A DNA stretch of 64,000 bases, from the NCBI GenBank assembly GCA_022605405.1, contig JABYQQ010000001.1:124001-188000 (forward strand), in the 5' to 3' direction. The position numbers and the translations under genes are program-made. The notes beneath the pieces are model-generated. The model was not told the origin of the DNA. It searched no databases and saw only the letters and a program-made list of their open reading frames with translations. The DNA comes from Earliella scabrosa (taxonomy: Eukaryota; Basidiomycota; Agaricomycetes; Polyporales; Polyporaceae). Shown in pieces: positions 43,601 through 55,354 of the stretch (positions within the stretch are counted from its first letter, which is position 1; every line of letters begins with the position of its first letter).

Positions 43601-44351
43601 ACGGCCTCCAAGCAGCCGCGGCTCCTGGATCTGAGGCGAACATCGACACTAGCACCGACTCGCTAGCGGACCTGTAAAGGGTAGGGTGTTCCAGGTCGAG
43701 TGCGATTCGGACTTGCGCGCATCAGGATTCAGGACGTATCGCACGAAGGCGAAGGCAAGGGATAGCGACGGGCTCTCAGATATAAGCTGACGAGAGCGAG
43801 GACTTCCGCTCTGCTGTGCCTACGTGTTTGCCGTGTATCCTGCTTCGCATCTGCTCGAAATGTCTCGCTATCAACCATGAATGTCAACGCCTGGTGCGTG
43901 ATAGCTCAGTATGCGTACTGGTTCTGATTCACAGTACCATAGACATACGGAACGAGAATGGGAGGACGGGAGGCACGTAGGTAGAGCGCCGACGCTACCG
44001 ATCTACATGTATGGATGGTAGGACGGATAAATTTGTTCGAGGAAGTCGCAGAGTTGAGAAGCGCGAATGCAAGAAGGATATACGACGTGTATGAGAAGAC
44101 TGATTTGGTACCTTGACGAGATACATAGGAGGAGGAGAATCGGGCTGGGATGGAGCTGCTCTAGGAGAGCAATAACGGCGGCCGTAGACTATGATAGTGC
44201 ATCAATCCAGTAGAGGCCCTTTCTGCCTCGGAGTGAATGAGCGTGCGGCTCGGAGTCGGAGAGACGTAAATGGGATGGGAAATGGTAGCCAGTCGGGTTT
44301 AGAGCCTTGCCCTCGATATAAGACGATGCGCATCAAAGTCGATGGACTTGT
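40693..44351. other. Long stretch without confident gene
   Basis: Many overlapping frames exist, but none has a recognisable motif. The best plus-strand candidate runs from ATG 41059 through a 49 nt GTCAGT..GATAG intron to 41604. Differences from copy B (51851-52396) in that frame are about as often non-synonymous as synonymous, so I do not call it a gene. A second conserved frame (LQWGLHNVELHPIAIASIL near 42920) is equally unassigned. Confidence 0.45.
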
Positions 44352-47300
44352 CTAGTCGCCTGAGTACGCAGTTGGAGGGTCATTTGCAGAAGCTCGATCC
44401 GGATGACTCGATCCACTCGTGTCCGTGTCTGTAGCATCTCTCGAGGGAGCCTATTGTGAAGATCACGTCCGTCAGCTCAAGGTATCGTGCATTTGAACGC
44501 CGATTGCGACAAACCTCGATGGGATTGTCAGGCCCGGGGGAAGCAACGGCTGTAGTAGAGGTGGGGGTAGGCTCCAGTAGGCTCGTGTCCGTGTTTTCAT
44601 GGTCGGCCGCCATACTTCGCTGTGGGAATTGAATGTGTAGGTGAGACGTTGTATACATATAGAGCGGTAATAACGTACCTCTACACCGTGCTGGACCGTT
44701 ATAGAAGCCAGGTTCTGAGTGAAAGACGCAGCTGCAGGGATGGAGGTCTTCGATGCATTAATGTCCGTCCGAGTTGCACCCCCGAACGAGATCGTCTGCG
44801 GCTGGAATTCCAACATGTCAGTGTAGGAGCGCACATAAGATCACATCCACACGGGTCACAAACTATGGCGTGGTCGTCGGGCTTGGAGGAGACGACGTCT
44901 GGCGAGGGCAGGATTTCCGAAGAGATGGAGGGTTGCGACGTTTCCATGAGGCTTGGATTGTTCATAGTGAGAAGGCGCTGTAAGGATTCAGTGGACGGTT
45001 GAAGACATGGTGCGCGACATCAAGAGTACAACATACCTCCTCGCCATCCTTCGGCTCGGAAGAGAGGATGGGAGCACTAGCCGCAGAGGTCCCGGTAAAA
45101 GGTGCGTCAACTCCAGGAACGGATATCGTGTTCTCCTGCTGTGAAAGTCAAAGCCAGATTGTCAGTAGTGTTGAGCTCCGAGTGTCCAAATCAGATCATA
45201 CCATTCGACGCACATCAAGCTTACGTTTCTCATCTTTGAACCACTCTTCATGGCGGTGAAAACGGGGGTGCAGTTGTCTGTCGATCCCCGTCTGGTCTTT
45301 CGTGATCAAGGAAGCCAGCCCGTCGACCAGGTCGGGGAGGAACTCGTCATCTTGATATCCTTGCCCCCGGAATTGGTAAATGAGCCAGTCCATGTGACGC
45401 CATGCCCGGTTCATCTCCAATCTGTCAGCTGCGCTGTTGGTGTTCCCGACAAGAGTCCGGAACCGCGCGAAGAAGACGGAGATGGCATGATGAGTGAACG
45501 TCCGGATAGCCTCGATAGTCTCCTTCGCGTCGCCCTCAGGCGTGGCAGGATTGGCGCAAATCAAAAGCAGAACAAGTGCGTCACTCAGAGTGTTGATGTC
45601 GTCCGCTGTGGGGTTTCTGTCTGTTGGAACCGCGTCGAATACCTGCTGTGCAACGAGGGCAACTGGGCGGTGTCGACAGATTAGCATGTGCACAACGACA
45701 GCAAGGATGGACGGCTCACCCCTCCAACGTAGAGTTTCAGTGAGGTGTGATACGTCGGATATGTGCACGACGTATAGAAGCACATTCAGGGCTTTTGAGG
45801 CATTTTTAGGATGTGTAAATAAGGATGCCAGCCCGTCGACCAGGTCGGGGAGGAATTCGTCATCTTGATACCGTCTCCACCGGAGGCCACCAACAAACTG
45901 GTTCATGAATGTCAATGCCCTGTCTATGTCTCCTTCGTCAGGTTCACCGTTGGTGCCTCCGACAAGAGTCCGGAACCGCTCGAAGAAGACGGAAATGGCA
46001 TGATGATGAGTGAACGTCCGAATATCCTGGATCGTCGTCTTCGCGTTGCCCTCAAGCGCCGCCGCGGCAGGATCGGGAGCAGCACAGACCAAAAGCAGGT
46101 AAAGTGCGCAACTCAGAGTGTAGATGTCCCCCGCTGACGGCCTTCTGTCTGGCAGAATCCTGTCAAACGTCTGCTGTGCGACGAGTGCGACTGAGAGATG
46201 TAGACAGATTAGCATGTGCACGACGGCAGGAGGGACCGAGGACTCACTGCTTTGACGTATTTCCGGGGTCAAGCTTGACGCATCCTTCCCGAGTCGAAAA
46301 ACCAAGTCGCGTAGCATTGACAGAGCTTTGGAAGTGCTGTACGCTATGGTACAGATATTGGCAGTATAGGAAGCAAGACGTGCAGTGTTCGGCTGAGGAT
46401 CCGGACCCCGTCTACAATACGCCTCAACGTCTTTCTGAAAAGCATGCCAAGCGTCGTCTCGTTCATTCTCAGGCGTGGTGTACAGCGCAACCCAGACGTC
46501 GGTCCAGAAGTGCGTCGGCATCATCCACCGAACATCGAACACATTGTTTTTCCAATGACGCACGGTGTCCTCGTGGACCGCTTTTGAGCAGCGGAGGACT
46601 TCTTCCGCAGACAGCGCGCTCAGGCAGGGCGAAGCGACGTCGAGATGGACCGGGTTCAGGGTGGTCGTGTATACCTTTGTGATGATGTCGCTGTCCAGAC
46701 CGGACAAATTCTTTGAGACATGCTGGATCTCCCATCCCCGCCAGAGCTGTGACGGCCGGTCCGTTCTTCGGAGCCACCATACCAGCTTGTGAAGTGTGAG
46801 CATGAGCCTGAAGGATACACTTCCACATCCAATGGCAAGCACTTCTATTCCGTTCGAAACTGCACAGCGGACATGATACCACACTCGCCTGAGGAGGAAC
46901 AGTGTGATGTAGAGCCAATGGGCAGGGGGTGAGATGTAGCAGCAATCCCTCTTCACAGACGGGAGGGTGATGGAACCAGCAGTGACGATGAACAGGATCC
47001 CGATGAGGGCCGATGCGACGCCTGCAACAACGTCGTTGAGGCCCCATAGGAGAACCAAGAGGCCGGAAAAGAACAGGACGAGGGCAATCTGTAGGAGTAC
47101 TGGGAGAATTGCGACAATCCACCCGACCCGCCACTTGATAAGGCCGTTCAAGCGATGCTGGCGGAGACGGGCGGTCTGCCGTGAGGACCCAGACAGACCG
47201 GCGCTGTACTCGTTCAGCCATTGCTTGACCATTATGCCAATCGATGCGGCGGAGAGACTGAAGATGAGACTGGAAAACCATAGTGTGTTGAGCCACACGG

Positions 47301-47941
47301 CTGAGCGGGGGGCCCGAGGAGGGGGAAGCGTGGTCTGGGAGACGGCGGGGGCAGTAGAGTTGACGAAGGAGGGATTGACGGAGAAGCTGCTGAGCTGGGC
47401 GGATATCTGCTGCAGCGCATCGAGAAGACGGTCCTGGGGATCGGGTGCGAGGAGCGTATAAGACTGGACGTTAAAGGCCGTAAGGACGGCGGAGAACAGA
47501 CCGGCCTGTTTAGTTACATCCAGGTCATGACGCGAAGTAGAAATACAGCAATTAACACATACGTAGACCAAGAGAGTGTCGATCTCTTTATTCCACCGAA
47601 TGATCAGCTCGTCGCTGTATTTCTTCACGACGTCTGCTGTCTTCTCCCAGGCGTCTTTTTTCTCTTCTTCGGTAAAGTCGTTCGTACGCTCTCTCCACCG
47701 TTGCTGTAACATTATATGTACTGCGATCGTAGCAAGCAATAAAATAAATACGCACCCACGGTGTAAGCAGTTCCCAGTCCGGAAGTCGCGGTGGAGGGTC
47801 GTGGCCTTCGGCGGCTGGCACAGGAAGGTCAGTATCACATGAAGTGACAGAGCTCATAGGATCTCGCACCACTGTATACTCGCCGGCTGGAATCTCAGTG
47901 TCGTCTCGTACAGCAGAGGACGGCGCTCCAGGGGCGGACAT
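44352..47941 (-). CDS. DUF6535-like multi-pass membrane protein, copy A
   Basis: This belongs to a large Agaricomycete membrane family of unknown function. Exon 1 (47756-47941) starts MSAPGAPSSAVRDD. Exon 2 (47563-47703) gives QRWRERTNDFTEEEKKDAW. Exon 3 starts at 47505 with AGLFSAVLTAFNVQSYTLL. Hydrophobic spans follow: WFSSLIFSLSAASIGIMV, ILPVLLQIALVLFFSGLLVL and VASALIGILFIVTA. The cytosolic C-terminal part holds two tandem copies of a helical module (VALVAQQ..FDA to DDEFLPDLVDGLASL), each with its own in-frame 57 nt intron beginning GTGAGCC or GTGAGTC. After about 45217 the frame continues through several short exons of Ser/Thr/Pro-rich tail (SISSEILPSPDVVSS, TISFGGATRTDINASK) to a stop at 44352. 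It seems intact. It is paralogous to 55355-58570. Confidence 0.8.
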
Positions 47942-48985
47942 GGCTGGGGTGCAGTCGGAGGCAAGTGCGTGCTCGTCTACATGCGCTCACGGGCCAGCAT
48001 ACCAGATATCCCAAGAATAGCGCATATTTGCATGGAACACGTTAAACCTGGCGGGCCTGTCATGTCAAGGTGGCCCCGGAGAAGCTCGACCGGCCCCGGG
48101 GATGCCCCGCCGGTCCTTCAAAGCGCCGTTGTCCTCTCGCTTCTCCGAGCGCGATTCATCTGAGCGCGGCACGCCCGCCCTCTCTATAGCTAGCTAGAAG
48201 CAAGCCCAGTGGCTGGAGATGTACACACGATCGCGAGCGACATGGCCATATACTAGCATCTGCGTCCGCCCCGCGACCACAACAGCGCCGCTCGATGTCC
48301 ACTGCGCCACGACATGCTGTTCTCACCTGTGCATGGTTCCGGTCTTCTTTGTGGCCCGTGGGACGCTGCGTCTACCATGAGATGTCTAGAGTGGCCTTGC
48401 ACTGCCAGAACTGGAAATACTATCCCCGTCTTCGCATACTCACCGACAACGTCCCCGAATAAACGGTCCGTATCGCTCAAATCGAGGCGCATATAGTCGA
48501 ATGTACACAGCTCTAACTTGAGGTAGAGAAGGTCAGATTATTCATTGACTCGCCTCCATGTCTCCCATCGTTCGCAGCCCCGGCGAACACGGCACGGCGC
48601 GCCTTCCATTGATACACCTCATGACCTTACATACCGTCTCTACAGGCACGCATCAGAGCCACCGACGATGTCCGTCTGTCAAGTCCAGGAATTAATATTC
48701 GACGTCAGCACATACCCAAGCGAGACGCAAACGCAACGCAACAAACCTTGTCCACCGACCACGCCTCCTGGGTTCCATCCGCGAGATCACCCTCGACGTA
48801 TAGGGACCCTCGTCACACCTGTCGCGAATTCCGCATCGCCGCCCGGCAGGCCATCGAATGTAGAGTAACACGAGCACGAATGCCGTGGCGTCTGCGGCTG
48901 ATCGGCCTTGGCCCGTGGTTCCTATCGCCAGAGCCATGTCACAACCCAAACTTCAGAGCCCCGCGCTGTAGCATATAAACAGGAA
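47942..48985. other. Promoter side of the DUF6535-like copy A and spacer, no gene
   Basis: It matches 58571-59110 up to about 48500. No supported gene. The rest is the poorly conserved junction between the two duplication units. Confidence 0.45.
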
Positions 48986-50710
48986 AAAGCAAGGTTGACG
49001 GACGGATGGGACAGACTCACCATGGCCTGTACTCCGCCGATCGTATGGACGGCGCGACGGGGCGGCCTACGCAGGAGGCGACGAGCATAGTCGCATTTGT
49101 CGTGACGCGCTTCGTGTGCACAGCGCTGACCCTCAAGAGCCACGAGAGGGGTGGGGAGAATGTCCACCGTGCTAATGGCTATGAACTCAAGCGCTAACGT
49201 CCAGAAGTGGCAGACGTACCTGTCCGCCACTAGGAGAGGAGCAGCTTGATCGTGTTCTACATTCCAAGTAGCACGGCGACGTTATTCGGCATGAAGGGGG
49301 ACGTGCCAACATCCGCGCGATTGTCCCTGCAGCGCGTAGACAGCAACGCTTCTGTATAGATCGTCACACTGGATCGAGCCGTCCAGAACACGGATGAGGT
49401 CGGGAAGATTCGCTTCTGGTGCCTGAGGTTGTCCGGCGCAAGGAGCAGTGCGAGCGGCGGGGGCTTGGGGGTCGGGGTCGGTGTCCGCTTTCCAGAGCTG
49501 GCAGACGGTGTGCACGAAACATGCCTAAGCAGGACACGTTCCGGTCCCGACGTACTGCACGAGTCTCAAGAGGCTTGCTCACGATGCCGATGTGCTGATG
49601 CGCTGATGCCATGAATGAGCACCTGGATTCGAAGCGTTGGATACAACCGAGGACAAACCTGGACGTGCGGTGGAATTCTGGAGCTGTGTGGGCGCTGCCT
49701 CTCGTCTTACACCACTATACCCGGTTCCAACTGCGCATGTCTCCGTCCAACCGACGGAAGCGGTTCCAAAATGGCCGGCCATGAAGTGGAATTGCGCATT
49801 CTTCTGTACGCGCGCAGCATACAGGAAGGTGTCGCACTCGCAGCAAACGGAGACGGTTGGACGTGCTGTTCGAGGGAGTCAGAGGTGAGTGAGAAGAACT
49901 GCAAATAGAAAGGAGGGGAGCGTCGGAGGACGTACCTTTCGAGCAATGCAAAGTGGGCGTCATTGACCCGATCCGCCGTCGTGTAGATGTTGCGTGCCGT
50001 AGATGCGGGCAGAGGCGCGACTGGACGTGCCCCAGTCCATAACGTGCACCGGAAGCTCTCATGGGAGAATGAGCAGGGAGATGGGGTATGTGGGCAACAG
50101 GAGAGGCGGCGACGTGAATCAGGAGAAGTGGCGAGCATGATCGTGGAGGGCGTGTCGGAGCACCTTCGACCGGGATCTGGGAGGCGGGTTCATGTACCGC
50201 CGAAGAAGCGGGTGCGGCCAGGCAAACCGTGGGCTTGAATACTTTACGTGTGCATTCGTGAAGATGTAGACGTCTCGGATACAAACCGGGCTAGAGGGTC
50301 TTGAGGGAGCTGCATGGTAGGCTCTTGAAGCAACTGAGGAAAAGATCAAGACGTGACAAGCTATCTCCACTGCACATTGAACGCACCTTTCGTACCTAGA
50401 CCACCATGCCAGTGGTCCATGCACCACCACCCTCCTAACCCGTCCGAATGTGTGACGCAGCTGCGACTGAAGAAGCTTTGCAAGTCGAATGTGACGTTGG
50501 CGTCCGGTGCTGCCAGTGGCCCATCCGGCAGGATGACGTGAGTCCCGACAGGCCTTGTCGAGCGTCCCGGCCGCGGAGCTCATTGCTCAGATAGATGAGT
50601 CGTCCAGACTCTAGCTAGAGGGCACTATTATAAGTACAGACAGGGCCCAGGGACAGAGGAGCGACGCATCCAAGCCTGTCATTGGCTAGCCCGGGCCACT
50701 AGCGCGTTCG

Positions 50711-50755
50711 GTCACACGCCACGTGGACGGCACCTGCCATATCGGGTGGCGTGAC
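50711..50755. other. Conserved imperfect hairpin, second copy
   Basis: It is identical to 1949-1993 in both arms and loop. Confidence 0.45.
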
Positions 50756-51479
50756 TCGCGGCGGCTCGGTCTCTCCCGACGCTCGTTCTCTCGTCGCTCA
50801 ATGACAGCCTGGACGTACGCTCTCAGCCTATCATAGCAGCATCGATCGTGCAGCTGTCGACCAGTCACTGTCAACTTCAACTCGCCTGCGGGTACAGCGC
50901 CTCTCTCCGACATGGGTCCTTCGCTCACGTCCTAGCTCGATCGTAGGGACCACCGGTACGTCTTTGTCCAGATAGCACACCCTCCGAGTATCCCCTGACA
51001 CGTCCGTTCTGTCGCCATCAGGCCATCCATCTTCTCTCCGACGTCTCGACATGCCTACTGTTGAGGGTCTACTGGACTGCGGGAAGGTGTTGGCTCGTAC
51101 CAGCTGATCGACGCTCGGCGAGGATTTATCTAGCGGTGCGTCACAACAGTTGAGGGCTTTGCAGCGACGAGCTCTGGTGCTGGCATTCCGGCCTCATCTT
51201 CTGCTGGCTTTACGGCTTCGGACGCTACTGACGAGTGCGGGCCCAGGCCAAGTCATCCTGCTGGTGGGGTCGCAGCGCCGCATGCGCTTGTACGTGCAAG
51301 TCAACCATCTAGCATAGGTCATTGCACGCACCGAATTCGGAAGGTGCGTCAGTCCGTGCCCTATGTCTTGCTCTCCCTCTCAAAGATATCATTCGCAAAT
51401 CTCAGCGACTTCCCGCAGACATACTACGGCTCGGCTCGCGCGCCGTCCCCAGGAATTCAAGCCGAGGAGACGTTGGAGC

Positions 51480-51484
51480 GCGCC
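51480..51484. other. Empty target site of the giant element
   Basis: GACGTTGGAGC-GCGCC-CCAGTG has one GCGCC, where copy A has GACGTTGGTGC-GCGCC, the element, then GCGCC-CCAGTG. Confidence 0.88.
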
Positions 51485-54000
51485 CCAGTGTAGTAGTACG
51501 CACTCGCGATCGCGACGCTCGTAGTGCGCTGCAGCTGCGGTAGGGACCGGCGCGTCTTCGCGAGCATGGACACCACCGTTCTGCATCCGGGCTCCTGTGG
51601 CTGCTCAGTGGGGTCCTCGTATCCCTGCTGGTGCCCAAACCCCTCCCTCTCTTCCCGTACCAGTGCGACATCCAGAGCCGCCACCAAGGAGACGCAGCAG
51701 GCACCCGCAGCGATCTCCTAACAGACTCGGACCCGGACTTTGCGTCGGGCATACTTACCCTCGAGACCCACCTCGCTCTCCTTCTCCTTCCCCCGGCCCC
51801 ATCTCGCCTACCTCAACCCGCTTCCTGTCCCATCCGTTTGCAAGACGTGATGACGCTGTTAGTCCGCCTTGTGGCTCCTTCTCTGCCAAGGACGTCCAAG
51901 GACATCAAGAGTGCGACACCCGGAGGCCTATCTGCCTGCATCTACGGCGGTGTCGACGCTGCAAGATCGATCAGGCACCTGACGGCCACGCGGTCAGTAC
52001 AGCGGTTTATGCGACCATTCGCTCGCCCGCTGAGCGGATAGGCATGGCACGACTGCGACTGTAGCGTTGAAGCCTCCACTCACATCCCTCCGGCGCGCAT
52101 CTGAAGTTGGACCGGCGAAGATGAGGCTATCGGTGATGGAGACACCGACCGGGCGCGCTCCCTCGAGCCCGCTAAGGCTCTCGCCGACGGGCAGCACTAC
52201 GACGATTGCCTTCTACGAGGTGATCGCTGCCGGCGCGGAGGCCGATTCGAACATGGGCACATACTTTGTCGACCTCAGTCGCTTGTCTCGCTCATGCGTA
52301 TCCCGCACCCGGGCCTTCGCCTGCATAGACTCGCCCGCTCGCATACCACCTACCAGCATCCGCAGATACTCGGCGCGCTGTTGCGGGGTCCTGTGACTAC
52401 TACTGGATACCGACGGTGGTCAACGAAACGTATACGCGCAGAAGTTAGTTACACATGGAAATCGAGTGTGACCGTCCTTCGTGCGTCCTCAGGGCAGGGT
52501 CTAGTGGCCCACCGTCTCGTTCTCGTCCACCGAGGTCCGACCGGGACGGCTTTCCCGCTGCAGCGCACAGTCCTCGGATCTACATAGGATGTCAGCAGCA
52601 ACGGGCGATGCCAGCACGACTATGACGAACTCTCTCTGCACCAACGGTTGCGATCCTCGACGTCCTCTACCACGTCAAGCTTCACAGCCGTCAAGACTAC
52701 GGACGACTCGACTCGACTCGCGCTTCCAGTCCCTTCCTGTCTGAGCTAACTGGTTTTTTTGGCTCGTCCCCGTCCCGTCTTCTTCCCTGTTGCTGCGATG
52801 GTTCTATACGTACCTGTCCGTACAGACAGCATGTGCATGCTGAAACGTCTTGTGGACCGTGTTCCTGTCGTCAGTGGTCGACATGATTACTGAACGTCCG
52901 TGCTAATAAACACTCGCAGTGTTCTCACCATGTGTGTTCGGATGATTCAAGCACCAGCTTAACGGCAAACGGTGTCCGTCATGCTGCCTTGCGTGTGCGA
53001 AGCCGAACACAAGAAAGGGTGACATGCGGGCACGTGCGGTGTGACCCTGCGCGCCAGCCAATAGCGTTGGTGAACTCGAACTCCCTGAGTCGCTCTGTAT
53101 CTGTCGCTGCTTCCTCGTCTGCACCTTTGTCGCGGCGGCCTCCTCTGTTTCCCGACCTGTCAGCAGCACCCGAACAATGGCGTCGTTCTTCCCGGTGCCG
53201 CGACACCCGTGCACGGACTTCAGTCCGGGGCTCCCTGTGCTGAGCGCACGCTGCTTCTGCCTCGACTGCTCTCTTCCCTAGCTCGATGCCGGCCCTTGCT
53301 TTCTCCGCTCCCCCGGCCTCTCCACCTGCGTCGTCCTTCGTGCGGACGACAGCGGCCAGTCCTTGACCGCACGACGGTCGACTACCACCGTCTCGCGTCT
53401 CTCGGCGGCGGGGGACTCTACGCATGCACTGTCTGCTCGCGTCTGGGCTTGGTTTCCCGGGCGCACGGCACGTGTCTATGCACTATTCGGGTCCTCCTGT
53501 ACTCTGATTTGACACCCCTCTGTATGATCAGCCGCCCATCCTCTCTCGGCACGCGTACCATGAGCTCCAGATGGGCTCAAGTTGTGTACGACTCGATCGG
53601 CATCCTCAAGTGCGTGACTGCTGCTCTGCAACCGGAGTTCGATGACTGGGGCGGGCCCAGATTCATCTGGCAGTGGGGACTCCATAACGTCGAACTCCAT
53701 CCCGTCGCTATAGCAAGCATTCTGGTCCAGTGCTCGAGGTGCGTCCCTCTGTCTCCTGCGTCAAAGCTTCGGTTCACCCATCTCCACTCACGCTCCATAG
53801 ACTTCTCACCGCCGCGGGATCGAATATATGCACGAACACTCCTCCTTTGTCTCCTCTGCTGCCTTCTGGCCACCGTCAGGAGCAATCACACCACCGCGAC
53901 GTTAGATGCCAATCGCATGTCGCCGCTGGTCTGGTCGGAAAGCCTCCTCAGGCATGAAGCCCTCGCCCTCCAGGTCCTACTCTCCTACCTGCGTCCTTCA

Positions 54001-54071
54001 CGAACTCGGACCTGTAGCCGCGTCCGTACGCGCGTCCAAGGCTCCTCGTGCATTCGACGAGGTGCATCGGT
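54001..54071 (+). repeat. 71 bp direct repeat, first copy
   Basis: It begins CGAACTCGGACCTGTAGCCG and recurs exactly at 54344-54414. Copy A has one equivalent only, near 43364-43434, with two substitutions. Confidence 0.9.
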
Positions 54072-54343
54072 GCGAGGAGATCATGACAGACCTAACATGC
54101 CTTGACGGAATTTGCACCGAAGTCGTCAAACAGGTCAAGTCCATGCGGCAGGTCCGGATTGGCCTCATCTAAGCCTTTCTTGTCGTGCTCGTCCTCTCTG
54201 ATGCAAGTCATTATTGACCCTCGTCAGTGAGGCCGGGTATTCTGGAGAAGACACGACATCGTGCCCATCGGCGCTGGTCCGGAGACGCGTGCTCTCCCTT
54301 GCAAAAGTGCTATGCTGATGGATACACCACATACGGCGAGGCA

Positions 54344-54414
54344 CGAACTCGGACCTGTAGCCGCGTCCGTACGCGCGTCCAAGGCTCCTCGTGCATTCGA
54401 CGAGGTGCATCGGT
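54344..54414 (+). repeat. 71 bp direct repeat, second copy
   Basis: It is identical to 54001-54071. The 272 bp between them includes sequence also found near copy A 43300. Confidence 0.9.
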
Positions 54415-55354
54415 TCGAGTCGCGCCACATCCGAGCAGCCGCTGAGATGCGGTAGATGAAGGACGCAGGACGGGTACTCGTGCGGATCGCACTGGAGAGG
54501 AGGAAGGGTCCGCGCGTCCCCGATACCGACGCCACGCGCGCTGCTGCTCTCGTCAACTTCCAGTGCGACTACGAGCCTTCGCGACGGCCTCCACGCAGCC
54601 ACGGCTCCTGGATTTGAGGCAGACATCGACACCAGCACCGACTCGCTAGCGGAGTGTGTTCCGTGCGATCCGGACTTGCGCGCACCAGGACGTATCGCAC
54701 GAAGACGAAGGCAAGGGCGGGGATGGCGATGGGTTCTCAGATATAAGCTGACGAGAGCCAGGACTTCCGCTTTGCTGTGTCTACGAGTAGTATGTCGGGT
54801 ATGTTGCATGGCATCTGCTCGAAATGTCTCCGTATTAACCATCAATGTTCTCCACGCCTGTTGCTTGTCATCGAGCCATGAAGGTGCTGGATAGTACTGG
54901 TTCTAATTCACAATACAATAGACATACGAAACGGATGGTCGAGAATGGGCGGACGGGATGCCTGTAGCTATAGCGGCGACGCTACCAATCTTCGTATATG
55001 GATGGTAGGACGGGTATATACAGTTTCACAAAGTCACAGAGTTGAGAAGCACGTTGAATGAAAGGTGGATATACGACGGGAGATTGAAGAACGATTTGGT
55101 ACCCGGACATAATACATAGGAGGGGGATCGGGCTGGGATGGAGGGGCTCTAGGAGAGGAATAACGGGAAGCTTCGGGCGGCGACTACCATGAATGTGCAT
55201 CAATCCGGGTAGAAGACTCGGAGGGAATCTGGATGAGCGTGCGGCTCAGAGAGACGGATGATTGGGATGGGGGATGGGCAGACTGCTAGCCGGGCTTGGT
55301 GCTCGATATACGACGATGTGCCTCATGGTGGGAGGTCCAAGTCGCTGTATTCGT

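Larger units (their letters stand above)
40693..48985. repeat. Segmental duplication copy A, part right of the insertion
   Basis: It aligns with about 51485-59110. Similarity is very high to about 42200, lower and indel-rich at 42300-44300, moderate over the DUF6535-like gene, and fades after about 48500. 48500-48985 shows only weak resemblance to 60660-60900. The boundary with copy B is therefore approximate. Confidence 0.8.
48986..55354. other. Gene-poor part of copy B
   Basis: It corresponds to the unassigned parts of copy A. The longest frame (53209-54105, 298 codons, plus strand) is interrupted in copy A and has no motif, so it is not called. Confidence 0.45.

Noticed and set aside
46469..47296. 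275-codon minus-strand frame inside the DUF6535-like gene
   Set aside because: It is out of phase with the conserved membrane-span frame that both paralogues share.
51322..51543. A host gene disrupted by the insertion (the frame crosses the empty site in copy B)
   Set aside because: The frame is short, its upstream part is frameshifted between the copies, and there is no motif, so coding status is not supported.
53209..54105. 298-codon plus-strand ORF
   Set aside because: It is broken in copy A and has no recognisable domain. It may be chance in GC-rich DNA.
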